From the NCBI GenBank assembly GCA_018398815.1, contig CM031601.1, positions 20,942,956-21,006,955 of the forward strand: 64,000 nt of DNA, in the 5' to 3' direction. The stretch comes from Conus ventricosus (taxonomy: Eukaryota; Mollusca; Gastropoda; Neogastropoda; Conidae). This document shows, one piece after another, positions 36,531 through 47,354 of this stretch (within the stretch, counting starts at the first letter, position 1; each line of letters opens with the position of its first letter). The notes under the pieces are model-generated. The model saw only the letters and a list, made by a program, of their open reading frames with translations, was not told the origin of the DNA and did not search any database. Position numbers and translations under genes: made by a program.

Positions 36531-37913
36531 ATTTAAGCAGACACAAAAATTTACGGCCAGAAAAGATAAGGTTAAGCAGAGAAACAGATCCTTCAGCAAA
36601 ACAGAAAACCATAAATTGAAAAGAATGGCGTTGGACACAATTAGAGAACCCTAGAATTAATATGTAATCGGTGTTCGTCAACAGTCAAAGATCCTTCATC
36701 ACAACGCAGAACATTACGTCAGAAGTAATAAATGTTCAACACAGTTCAAGAACCTTCGTAAGTAACACGTGTCACACAGTCACAGCACCTACTCAAAAGT
36801 AATAGGTTTTAACACAGTCCACAGAAACCTTGCCTCAGAATGATAAGTGTTTCGCAACCTTCAGTCAGAGAATCCAACGTTGGAAGTAACAGGTGTTCAA
36901 CACAGTCACAGAACCCAAACCTTACAAGTAGCAGGTTTTGCAACACAATCATGGAACCGGAAAGCTAGAAAGAAACGGCGTTAAATACAGTCACAGAACC
37001 CAACTCTTGTTGGAAGAAAATGTGACAGTTATAATCTGTTGTAAACTCAACAACAGTTTGTCCATAATTCTGTTATGAGTTCAATGACAGAACCTTCGTG
37101 TTGAATGGATATTTGTTGGACACAAGTGCAGTGTTCTTGTTAAACGTAGTACATCTCAATGAATTGGGCTGTTCGTTATATGGAATAATATATGTACAAC
37201 TCAAGTGGGGCAGCTCCAATGTCAGAAGTAATCTAAGCTCAACACAATCACAACAGGCTCTATGTTTCAATGTAATGTAGTTCCACTCACACAACTGAAG
37301 GCTCCATGTTAGATGTGATAAATATTGAATACACTTAAAAGGCTCTATGTTAAATGTATGTATGGTCAACACAGCAACAGTAATCATTGATACATCCATA
37401 TAATATGTTGCAACACATTAACAAGGCTCTCTGTTAAATGTAAGTTTTGTTACCGATTTAAAAAAAAACGCTGTGTAAAATGAATAATATGCTCAACAAA
37501 ATGAAAGAACTTGTCCAAATGTATGTACGCAATACAAATGCTATGTTAAATGTATACATTTCGAAGCAATTGAAATACTTTGTTAAATGCTGAATATGTT
37601 CACCAGAAGTAATTTATGTTTTTTAATAAAAGAAAAACCTGCCAGCACCTAGAAGACTCGTTAAGTCTAATACAAACGTTTTGAAACAACAAAATGGCTG
37701 TGGTAAATATTCATATCATGTTCACAACACATTAACAAGTACTGCGTTGAACGGTTATAACTTTCGACGTGATGAATATGTTGAGTCAATGTTATGTTTT
37801 CCAAACAATTAAAATAATGTAATTATGTATTACTTTACATTCAGGCGTTTCATCAATCACAGAGCTCTTTGTTATTTGCATGTTCAGTCCTCTAAGCAGC
37901 TGTAGCACGTTTC
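36531..37913. repeat. Degenerate tail of the minisatellite grading into AT-rich sequence
   Basis: Diverged AACACAGTCACAGAACC words recur at 30-80 bp spacing to about 37,000. From 37,000 to 37,880 the repeats fade into TTAAATGTA/CAACACA words (GGCTCTATGTTAAATGTA type at 37,255, 37,340 and 37,425). No gene is recognised. Confidence 0.55.
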
Positions 37914-37922
37914 AGTGTGTGT

Positions 37923-37961
<39 letters not shown>

Positions 37962-37992
37962 TGTGTGTTGTTTGTGTGTGTGTTTCTGGTGT

Positions 37993-38042
<50 letters not shown>

Positions 38043-38389
38043 TTATGGTTGTGTGTGTGTGTGTGAGTGTGTGTGTGGTGTGTGTGTGTGTGTGTGGGTG
38101 TGTGTGTGTGTGTGTTTATGGTGTGTTGTGTGGTGTGGTGTGGTGTGTGTGTTGTTGTGCGCGCGCGTAGTGTGTGTGAGTGTTGTGTGTAGGGTGTGTG
38201 TTGTGTTGTGTGTGTGTGATTGTGTTTATGATTGTGTGTGTGTGTGTGTGGGTGTGTGTGTGTGTGTGTGTTGTGTGGGTGTGTGTGGTGTGAGTGGTTT
38301 ATGGTGTGTGGTGTGTGTGTGTTGTTGGTGTGTGAGAGAGAGAGAGAGGAAGAGAGATAAGAGAGAGAGAGAGAGAGAGATAGATAGAA

Positions 38390-38420
<31 letters not shown>
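37914..38420. repeat. (GT)n then (GA)n microsatellites
   Basis: Interrupted GT tract to about 38,330, then GA to 38,420. Confidence 0.95.
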
Positions 38421-38443
38421 GTTCATGACACCACAGTACATAC

Positions 38444-38544
38444 CTCCTCGTGCTTCATTGCCACAAAAGTGGAAAAACCCCCCGGTCAGCGTCCTGGGGT
38501 GAAGGTCAAAGTTAGGTTCGCTGGTCCACTGGATGGATGTGGAA
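38444..38544 (-). CDS. Possible exon of unknown gene (perhaps the same channel gene)
   Basis: Minus-strand segment of 101 bp between an acceptor-like GGTGTGACAG and a strong donor (GGAG|GTATGT). It is open and encodes QWTSEPNFDLHPRTLTGGF and HFCGNEARG with ordinary, non-repetitive composition, standing out between two microsatellites. Strand and position would suit a more 5' exon of the DEG/ENaC gene, but I see no diagnostic motif. Confidence 0.35.
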
Positions 38545-38560
38545 CTGTCACACCACCACA

Positions 38561-38571
38561 ACACACACACA

Positions 38572-38622
<51 letters not shown>

Positions 38623-38679
38623 ACACACCACACACTCGCGCGCGCACTACCCACACACGCACACGCACACACGCACACC

Positions 38680-38727
<48 letters not shown>

Positions 38728-38854
38728 ACACACACAAGCACTCGTACACATCCACACACACACACACACGCACACACACCACACACACAACACACACACA
38801 CACACACACACACTCTCACACACACAAACACACACACACACACACACACCCACA

Positions 38855-38897
<43 letters not shown>
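38561..38897. repeat. (CA)n microsatellite, long and interrupted
   Basis: About 330 bp of CA with CG and CT interruptions. A GGT/GGA-rich trinucleotide stretch follows at 38,936-38,985. Confidence 0.95.
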
Positions 38898-38899
<2 letters not shown>

Positions 38900-38985
38900 T
38901 AGGATTACATGTGACGAGTAGTGAAGATAATGCTGTGGTGGAAGTGGTGGAGGTAGAGGTTGAGGTGGTGGTGGTGGTGGTGGTC

Positions 38986-40908
38986 AAAATGTGACGTAAG
39001 GCAATGGGTACCCCATCATTTCTTGACTGGATTTCAACGGGCGAGGATTTCCATACAAACCTAGTAAATTGATTGTCAGGAGTTGTTCATTTAATCTTGA
39101 GATCAGTTTAATTAATTTAGCTTTTGGCTCAGATCTATGCTACGCTCAAAACGCTCAATGGCTTATATAGTGGAGTTAACCAAAATTCAATTGTGGCGTG
39201 TGACTCACAGTCAAAGGTCGCCCACCTCAAGGCATGGTGCATCTCAAACAGAGCATCTAGTCGCGGGCTGCTGCTTACCTTGACTCCCACTGACGATCTT
39301 TGCTGCGGCACGTACCCAGCTGATTGATGTAGACGATCAGGCGGAGATGGTGTGGCACTGGCCCAGACTCAATCGGCTGACGTCAAGGGTATAGCAACGC
39401 GTCGTCGCCCAGTAGCTGACGTAAACAGTTGGTCACATTGGAGTAGTCGTTGTCGAAGAAACAGGCCACGAACATGTTGCTCAAGTCCGATTTCTGTCTC
39501 CCTCAGGCTTGCTTTGACGATAAACGACCTATACGTCAGCAAGGAAACAAGCTCTGCTGACAACTACTACTATCAACTATTACAACCATCAGCATACAGG
39601 TGTCTATACGGCAGCAATCGCTGCTAGGTACTATAAACGAAATACCGCTGGCCAAGATTAGCGCCATCATTATTGTACACATTGGGGTCTTCCCCGAAAT
39701 TGCGTAGGAGTCCACTGGGACGCCGCTCTGAAGAACAGTTCCCTGATTCTTCCAGCGCTGTTGGATGTGGATTCACCGAAAGGGTGGATAATGAACGAAT
39801 CCATATCGGCGGCCCAACCCAACACGACCGGAAATACACAGGTGAACACGAGTTTACAGAACATGTGGTATTCACATGTGTCAGGGGAGGTGGGATGGGG
39901 GGGGGGGGGGATTCTTTCTTCCCAAGCGCAGCATGAAGAACCACAGGACAAAAATGAGCTGCATGATGAAAACTAACAGCAGCACATCGCACCTGCAGAT
40001 AAGAACGTCGGAACACAACAGCAAGGATCCAAACCATAGCCCAGGAACATCTACGGCAGAGTACTCAACGAGAAATCTAAGGACACTCCTCAAAAATCCA
40101 GTGACCAGTGATGAGATGAATAACATCCGAAAGAAAAGAAAAGAAGAATCCCCAAAACAATATAAGCTGCCTCAGAAAGGTTAAGAAAGGTTGAAGACAC
40201 CGGGAAGACCTGTAAGCAGCAACACCGTGCCCTCACCAAGCCAGAATCACAACAAGGAAGCAGAAAGAGAAAACCAAGATTGCCTCTTTAGAGACACCAT
40301 TCCAGTTTGCCAGGAAACTCTTCACAGCGACAATCTGAACACTCACACTGGACAAAGAAACCTTGAGCAGTATCACTCAGATAATCACATTCCAACGCCT
40401 CAGAGGAGAACAACGCTTGAAATCTAGGGCTCGGTGCCAGCCTGCAGCACCGCGAAACAGTTCTGTAAACAAACCACCAACACTTGGGATGAGGTAGCGA
40501 AAGTGTCAAGAAAGTCAGAGCCAAATTCTTCGCTCGGTCATTATGAAATACATTATCTGCTGGAGCAAAAATGTCCCCATAACCTTGCGTGGCACCATAA
40601 AACAAGATAACATGGAGAACTTGACGAATCAGGCGACGAAGGATGATACTGATGAGTGTTACATTCACAAAGACCAAAACTCGAGTAGCATCCACCAGTT
40701 TTAGACCGATATCGTTTCTATACTCGATGGAAAAAAAACATACCACTATGGCATTGCAGCCATACAGACTAAAAACTTGACAAAAATGATTGACATGGAT
40801 TTGTCCAGTCCAAAAAGAGGCAACCCGAGCGTCTCTGGCTGTTAGAGCAAGCCACTATGATTTGAGAAGCGTTCCCATAGAGCTAGTAAAGAAACGGGAC
40901 TTCGATGT
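38986..40908. other. No gene recognised
   Basis: Unique-looking sequence with only short ORFs and a G homopolymer at about 39,897-39,911. Nothing matches a family I know. Composition is even and stop-rich in all frames. Confidence 0.45.
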
Positions 40909-41393
40909 GGTATGGCTCGCTCTGAACAGTGCTACCTAAGATGACTCAACTGCCCTCGAGATGTTATGTCCCTAAGAACATCAGAAAATGCTGAGAAGTC
41001 TTCATGGCTTCTCAAAGGTTCTCTCACAAAGAAAACACAAGGTTGGCAGAGCAATGGGCTGTGTCATTTCTTCCAATCTCTGTTTGTGTGGCAATGGATT
41101 GCCATCGGGAAAAGCTACATACTGTTCAAGTTCGGAAGAATTCAGTATGGCTCGATCTGGATCAGTTCTACAAGAGATGACTCCAACTGGCCCGCGAGAT
41201 GTTTATTCCCTAAGAACATCAGAGAATGCGGAGGAAGTACTTCATGGCTTGTCAATGAGGATCTCCACAAAAGAATACACAAGGTTGGCAGAGCAATGGC
41301 TGTGTCCATTCTGCCAATCCTGTATGTGTTGGCATGGAATGCCCTCGTGAAAGCTACCATGATCGGTTCAAGGCGGAGAATTCAGGAATGAAT
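40909..41393. repeat. Two tandem units of about 241 bp
   Basis: Unit 1 (40,909-41,149) and unit 2 (41,150-41,393) share GTATGGCTCG at the start, CCTAAGAACATCAGA in the middle and ACAAGGTTGGCAGAGCAATG. The end of the unit (GAAAGCTACCATGA..TTCA) also occurs at 47,355, where it starts the segment between the two Polinton relics. Confidence 0.8.
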
Positions 41394-41625
41394 ACCAAAT
41401 GGCCCCTTTAACGCATTCATGGATGACACAAAGTGCTTTTTCCAACAAGGGAAGAATGAGACACACAAAATACTGAAGCAGTTAGAACAAGTGAGTTGCT
41501 TCACGTTTTTTACAAACAAACATACTGAGTAGGAAATTATCCGTTTTCATACTAATTTACTAAACTTTTCAGATTTAGTTTTGGTTAACCTGTGTTTTTC
41601 TTGATCATTTTCAATAAAAAAAATG
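41345..41625. repeat. Partial copy of the segment at 47,355-48,510
   Basis: 41,345-41,500 matches 47,355-47,510 (AATTCAGGAATGAATACC, ..GGCCCCTTTAA.., ATGAGACACACAAAATA). Then 41,505-41,625 matches 48,398-48,510 (TTTACAAACA..CATACTG, CTTTTCAGATTTAG, CCTGTGTTTTT). About 0.9 kb present in the other copy is missing here. Confidence 0.65.
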
Positions 41626-41844
41626 CAAAACTCTTCGCACTACCACATTACGGATCACCCATGGGTCTAACTTGAACCAATGGCGCCCTAGGGCCCCAAG
41701 CCAGAATCCAAGGATCACAGATAATTGGCTAGATGCGAAGAGTTTTGGAATATGCCTCTAATAGTGGTATTTCTACACGTGGTTGCCTCCTTTCCAGTTT
41801 TGTCTAGTTTGGCAATTCTCTTACCCCCCTTTCAGTGCCCTTCA

Positions 41845-42010
41845 AGACACACACATTGTGTTTGCGGGCGTTTATAGCCACGCCAGTGAACCAGACAACA
41901 CATTGTGGTTTTGCGGGCGTTATAGCCACGCCATTGACCAGGGGGGACAACACATTTGGTTTGCGGGCGTTTATAGCCGCGCCAGTGACCTAGACGAAAC
42001 ACAAAATTGG
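41845..42010. repeat. Three tandem units of about 57 bp
   Basis: Each unit contains TTTGCGGGCGTTTATAGCC followed by (A/G)CGCCA(G/T)TGA(A)CC. No coding signal. Confidence 0.8.
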
Positions 42011-42524
42011 AAGGGTCACTTTAAGGGCAGAGAAGAGGGCCAAATTTAGACATTTTCAGAACCCCACAAACAAGCACTAAACAACCGCAGGCATAGACCC
42101 AACTTTTACACTGTAGGATTAATATATAAACTGTACAAACTGAAAGCTTTCATAATTTTATGGTGTTTATGCATATTGGGGGTGTTAATAAAGATTGTTT
42201 TTTATTCAAGCAGAATAGTTATCAGGGTTAACAACAAACTGAGCTTTAAAGTACTTTTAGTAGCGACTTTGAACAATTATTTATATTAACACTTTAGCAA
42301 ATTTAAACACAAAACACAACTTTTAATAACAATTCCTCCTCAGCTGATCTATAAATAGATAATTTATTCGGGGAGTAATTATATTTTTAGCATAATTAAA
42401 GGGAGATAAATAAAAAAAAAAATAAACAAATAACAAAAAAAAATTAAAAAAAAAATTAAAAAAAATTTAAAAAAAAATAAACAATAAAAAAAAATTAAAA
42501 AAAAAAATTAATTTTTTTTTTTTT
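42011..42524. other. AT-rich non-coding stretch
   Basis: Ends in a long A-rich low-complexity run (42,410-42,520) just outside the subterminal repeat array of Polinton relic A. Confidence 0.5.
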
Positions 42525-42780
42525 TAAAGTACCTTAAGCCACCTCAAGTTCTTACTCAAGTTGTTCTCAAGTCATCCTCAATCACTTCTAAGTTCTTACT
42601 GCAATTCATCCTCAAGTTGTCCTCAGTCAACCTCAAGTCATTCCTTAATCACCCCAAGTCACTTCTAAGTTTCTACTTACGTCACTTCTAAGTTCTTACT
42701 CAAGTCATCCTCAAGTCGTCCTCAAGTCATCCCCTCAATTCATCCTCTAATACAACCAAGTTCTATTTAAGTTATCTTAT
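42525..42780. repeat. Subterminal repeat array of relic A
   Basis: Ten or more diverged words of the type CTCAAGTCATCCTCAAGT and TTCTTACTCAAGTC. It is the reverse complement of the array at 62,590-62,775 at the end of relic B. Confidence 0.8.
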
Positions 42781-43084
42781 ATTATCAAAAAAATACAATC
42801 TTTGTTTTTGTCTTAAATAGTAGATGTCTAAAATAGTACACACACGCCTCAAAAAAACGCTCCATCCGCTGAGGATGTTTGCTCACGTTTTCGCGCGAGA
42901 TTGTTAGCATAATCTAATGAGTTCTTACATCTAAGGCAACCGCATTGATTACAATTTCAGGTCTATGGAAATGTCTTTTATAGACTCCATGTCATTATTT
43001 ATTGACTTCATCATTTTAAACTTATAATAAATCCATCTGATCTATTTTTCAAAAAAAAACAAAAAATTAAGTTCTTAAAATATT
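42781..43084. other. Spacer between subterminal array and gene X (relic A)
   Basis: AT-rich, no gene. It is absent or much shorter in relic B, where the array starts almost directly after gene X. Confidence 0.5.
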
Positions 43085-43577
43085 ATTACATTTAATGGAT
43101 GCAAAATGATTTTTTATTGTGCGTTTCTGGCTGCTTTTGTCTCTGTATATAGTTTGGGGTTCAGTGTTTGGACTGCTTTTGTTTTGTTTGCCATTTTTTA
43201 TATATTTTATAACCGTAATACCCGGCCCCCAGCAGCAGCAAGGGCGCCAAAAATGGCAACAGTTTTTACTTCATAGTCCATGAAGACTTTGGTGCTGTAG
43301 GCCCGTGAATCACATGGCGTTTTTATAGCTCATGAATCAACTTGTTCTTGCGTTGGTGGTGTTTAAGTTTTCATTATGTTATATACTTGATTGTAATTTA
43401 TTTTTGTTTGTTTGTTCCACTCTGCTTAATTTTCTTCCTGCTTAACACGCCCAGGATGAGGATGCTTTTCTCATGTCTTTCACACTGATTCAGTGTTTCT
43501 GCTGATTTTCCTGCTTGGTTCCTTTCCCACCTGATATCAGTGTTTTCTTGCATTCTGCTGATTTCTGGCTCGGTCAT
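43085..43577 (-). pseudogene. Gene X, small membrane protein of the element (relic A copy)
   Basis: Homologous to the intact-looking 166-residue gene at 62,063-62,563. The start is recognisable (MTEPEISR at 43,577). The middle still carries the block around the GGGCGTG motif of 43,440-43,450, and the single membrane segment can be traced at about 43,200-43,260 (YYGYKIYK-like ending, CGGTTATAAAATATATAAA on the minus strand). Deletions and frameshifts break it after about 75 codons. Function unknown. Confidence 0.7.
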
Positions 43578-43589
43578 TTTTGAAGGGAA

Positions 43590-44048
43590 ATAAAATCTTA
43601 TATGATTAAAAGTAATTAATCCCATGATAATAATGGTGATTACAATGTGCCAAATCTTTGTAATATAGATCTCAGCTTAGAGCCTCTAATGACATTGTTA
43701 AACTGGATCTTGCGTAAATTCATACGTAAGATCATGTTCATAATCCATGGTGCAAATCTACTGACTAGTTTAGTGTACAAACAAAGAACCGTTTGGCCGA
43801 CGCATTTCACCATTCTAGAACCCAGCTGCGCTTCATACCTGTTAATACTTTAAAAAAATGTCTTGTGGCGACATCTGTTGAACTGTTCTATGCTGAATTC
43901 AGTTCCGAGGAACTGTTTTGTTTTTCCCACCATCTGCCAAAGAATACAGCTCCTCCTTTGTTGGGCATGTATACCGGGGTCCAACAACTTACATTCATAA
44001 GTTCAGGAAGGTTTGGCACACGGTCTGTAGTAGATCATCGATGTTCAT
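43590..44048 (-). pseudogene. Gene Y (relic A copy), decayed
   Basis: Minus-strand start MNIDDLL at 44,048, matching MNSDDLL at 61,669 in relic B. Later blocks (ELYSLAD.., and the stretch ending ..GLITFNHI just before gene X) are shared, with stops and shifts between. No known domain. It diverges from gene Z with only about 35 bp between the starts. Confidence 0.6.
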
Positions 44049-44083
44049 GTTTTTTAATTATTATAAGTTATTTTATTTTTTAA

Positions 44084-44313
44084 AATGAGCACCGAAAAAA
44101 CATTCCACCTTGTATACCAGTCTGCTGTTTATGGGAGGTCTAATGTATGATACACAATGCCTTGGTAAAATCCTTAAAATTACACCAGCAGATCTTGGCA
44201 AACATATAGACTTGAGGATTCAGCTAAACTGATTGCTATTATTGCATCTTCGTTGCACTATAAAGATTTTCTAGTGAAGCAAGGAAGTAATTCCAGAGAA
44301 TATAAATATGTAA
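44084..44313 (+). pseudogene. Gene Z, 76-residue type small protein (relic A copy)
   Basis: Starts MSTEKTF. The DNA follows the relic B gene at 61,400-61,630 to its stop, with shared PADLGK and KDFLVKQG segments, but one-base losses break the frame after about 20 codons and again near the end. Function unknown; see the relic B entry. Confidence 0.7.
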
Positions 44314-44335
44314 AAAAAAAAACATTTTATAAAAA

Positions 44336-44750
44336 ATGGCTTCACTCGTAATGATGATAGGCGCGCGCTGTGGTTAATGCGCTTGCTTTTAGCTGAAGTA
44401 ATTACGCGTCTTAGTAAACTGCGGATGACACGAAAAGGAGGAAAAAGAAATAACAAAGCTTGTGGTGCAACTACCGCAGCACAAATCACTAGAAAGCAGA
44501 GAATTGAGCAGTTAGATTTTATTAATAACAAACTGAAAAACAGGGGCATGCAGGCTTACACATTAAAAGATTGATCAAGCGATAAAAGAATAATATCTTT
44601 GTGACAGGCAAGCCAATCGAGACATTGCCCCCCACCAAAATTTCAGGCGATTTTTATCATCCATCAGAAAAACAAAAGCTCAAGAATTCGTGTTTTATTG
44701 TCTTGTCTGACCGTTTGTGTATTTTGTGGCGCATAATATTGGCTGAATAA
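44336..44750 (+). pseudogene. Gene W, small protein of the element (relic A copy)
   Basis: Starts MASLVMMIG. The sequence is recognisable to its end (TTGGCTGAATAA) but has several frameshifts and stops. A basic, glutamine-rich middle (RKQRIEQLDFINNKLKNRG, 44,490-44,545) suggests a helical region. Near the C-terminus an ETLPP..-like and F..D..YHPSEKQK-like stretch is visible in shifted frames. I recall similar small proteins from cnidarian and other invertebrate genome annotations in the same kind of element, but no function. Confidence 0.65.
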
Positions 44751-44754
44751 AAAA

Positions 44755-45713
44755 TGAACAAAATCTATTTATTCACCCAAAGGATATTGGAAGGGAATAA
44801 CAGCAATTAAAAAGCTAAGCCAAGCAGTGGAGTCATGAACAAACAGCAAAAGAATGGTTATCTAAACAAGCATTTGGCAAATTAATTACCAGCGCCTAAC
44901 GAATCAGAGACCACACTTTGTGAATTACAATACCGAACGACACCATCAAATGGATCTTCTATATTTACCCATTGCTACGATTAGACGAAAAAGATTTAAG
45001 TACGCACTATCAGTCATTGACATAGCTTCAGATACAAAATGCGGAACCATTACACAAAAGTTGCTTCTGCTGTTGCTGATGCTATACAACTGATTTATAC
45101 CAACGAGGTCATTTAACTATCCTCGCATTGATTCCAAGTCCCGATGATGGAAACGAAATTAAAAAGGTCCAATTGAAACAATTATTGTGAAACATAGAGT
45201 TAACAATCAAAGAGTGCAATTCCTGGAGTTCACAGATCAAAGGCTGGGGGGGTGGGGGTGGGAAAACTTTAACAAACAGTTAGCTGAAAGACTTTCTCCC
45301 TACCATATCACCAAGACTTATTGACAATTCCACGCAACCCAGAAATGGGTTAGAAGACTGCCCTCAGTTTTGCGCGCAATGAATAATGAAGAATTTAAAG
45401 GGCTAAACCTGTACAACAATCAAAAGAAAAACAATAAATGTTTGTAGAAGAGAGGTCTTCATCCAGGCACACTATTGCCGATTGGTTTGAAAGCTAAGGT
45501 ACCATTATTTTACCGGGGAAGCAGAAGGGGACTTCGCATTAGGCAACTGATCCATTTGGAGTGTTGATCCATACAAATAAAAAGATGTTAAAGATGAATC
45601 CGCCGTGTATTATTACAGAGAGAAACTGACGACGACAAAACAACCGGCGCCTCAAAGATCTTTTGTAAAGGAAGAACTGCAGATTTATCCCACCAGACAC
45701 ATTCCGCTTTAAT
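44755..45713 (+). pseudogene. Polinton-type integrase (rve/DDE), relic A
   Basis: Shifting plus-strand frames show HHQMDLLYLP (first catalytic Asp, codon 44,953-44,955), then RKRFKYALSVIDIAS, then PSPDDGNEI (second Asp, about 45,143-45,158) and ENFNKQLAERL (catalytic Glu, about 45,262). This is the D,D-35-E core of the retrovirus-like integrase carried by Polintons, which inserts the element into host DNA. At least five frameshifts or stops separate the pieces. It converges tail to tail with the polymerase (stop near 45,713 versus 45,740). The corresponding part of relic B (58.9-60.96 kb) is unreadable. Confidence 0.82.
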
Positions 45714-45739
45714 TTATTGACGGTTCACCAATGTCCATT

Positions 45740-47335
45740 CATATGAATACCTTCTGGCTATCAAACACTCGTTTTGTGTTTTGTTCTATCTAATGACTTC
45801 TTGTAACAACCGTGTGTTGATCTCATGGAAGATTAATCGAATTTTAACGTTGTCATATGAAAAGTCTTATTGCAAACATGCTCTTATATAGTTGTCATGC
45901 GATATGCGTCCGACTGCACAACACTGCGAATATTCCTTTGCTTCTTAATGTTTTGTCTCTCCTGCTCGAAATACTGTACATTTTTTACCTTAACCCAACA
46001 AACTCCTTGATCACCTTTCCAGATAATTCATCTTCATCTTCTAAAACCTTCTTGTTAGTAAATTGAAATGCAAAGGCGATCTATAGAGGTAATTCGATGT
46101 GTCCGTACCATCCCCATGCCCCTTTAGCTACTTCTATTTCCATGTCTTTATAGTGTCTTCAGTAGGGATATTTATAACAAAACGATCTGTATCGGAGTAA
46201 AGCCTCTGTACTCAGGATACGAGGGCTTAAAGTTGTCAATAAAGAAATGTCTAACATCAAAAGCTTTGATAATTCAAAACAGTAAAACCCAATAAAAAAC
46301 GGTCTTATCCAATTTACTTTCTTTTTTCATCATTAATACCAAAAAGCTGATCATGAAATCTTCTGAAGTCCTGATAATTAGGTTTTGAAGTCCAGCGTAA
46401 CTGCTCTTCGTTTTCTCTGGTGACCAATCTTAGCATCTTTACGTCTTGTGTGGATTTTTCCATATCTTCCCAAAACAGCGTTTCATACAGCTTGAAAAGT
46501 CTTTTTCTGAAGAATTCCGTGGATTTAGTTCTAAGATAGTGTTCCTTCATGATGTAATGGTTCATGAACTGTCTTGATCAAAAGCGATTAACGATGAACA
46601 GCTGTCAACAGTCAAAACCATGTCTTTAAAATAAAATTGTAGAAGTCCTGTAATGACAACATAAAATTATTTTTTTGCTTCGAAGATTATGCACAAGTTT
46701 AGGCGCTCAGGTTTTGCAGCTTTAGACTTTCTGCTGCTAATGGATAGTCATTATGCAGGTCATGGTGTTCCTGAATATCTAAGTCAACTACTAGAATGTA
46801 TCCACGCTGTTGACCCGCGTCAACTGCCCAACCACTTTAATGCCTTTTGAATATTTTCGATTGTCTTCTGTGTACATTTTAAATTTACGTATGGAGTGAT
46901 TTGCGGCCATACCCAGACCAATACAGATTGTTTGCATCTAAGATACATGATATAGTTTGACTTTTACTTGGATCCTAGTCGTCCACGTAATTTGTTGTTT
47001 GCTCTACATAATGATGCGACGCCATACTAATGCCTCCTCGCAATCCGTATCAAATCATCTGAATCATGGTAGGGTCATACAATAAACAATCTGTACTCCC
47101 ATAAACTAAGAACGCGTCCCATCTCATCCCAGTGAGCAGAAAAGTAATTGCACGGGATCCAGCTGTCATGTTTCTTGCAGGTCTTTCTGTAATTTCAAAG
47201 AACGCTGCCAACAAACATGTAATCAGCCATCAGTAGGAGTCATGATAGTCTCCCATCGGTTTAACACTCTAACTTCTGCCAACGCATCTTGAGCAGGTTG
47301 GTAATCGAATCTACTGATTTCCTTTCTCTAAGACT
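45740..47335 (-). pseudogene. Protein-primed type family B DNA polymerase, C-terminal half (relic A)
   Basis: Minus strand, in order: DANNLYW (about 46,940; family motif DxxSLYP or DANNLYG), EHHDLHNDYPLAAE (about 46,760; the HDLHNDYPLAPE motif of Polinton/adinto-type polymerases), an 83-codon open block 46,565-46,314 (FRRFHDQLFGIND, thumb-side palm region), a block corresponding to the YxDTDS palm motif (about 46,150-46,200, damaged), and the K..VIKEFVGLR motif (about 46,010). Such polymerases replicate the element from protein-primed ends. The upstream half is missing at the junction with the repeat at 47,355. Frameshifts throughout mean no full product. Confidence 0.85.
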
Positions 47336-47354
47336 AGAAAAGAACGCGCCTGAA

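Larger units (their letters stand above)
42525..47335 (-). mobile_element. Polinton/Maverick-like element, relic A (right half, inverted)
   Basis: Compared with relic B (48.4-62.8 kb) this is the right half in reverse orientation: subterminal array (42,525-42,780), genes X and Y on minus, Z and W on plus, integrase on plus, and polymerase on minus. The homologous blocks keep the same order. An rve-type integrase together with a protein-primed type PolB is the defining gene pair of Polintons/Mavericks and the related adintoviruses. All longer genes are frame-broken. The polymerase stops being recognisable at about 47,335, where an unrelated repeat (47,355 onward) begins, so the capsid/ATPase half is absent. 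Confidence 0.8.

Noticed and set aside
43647..44083. Plus-strand ORFs over genes X and Y of relic A
   Set aside because: Antisense shadows; the minus-strand frames match relic B.
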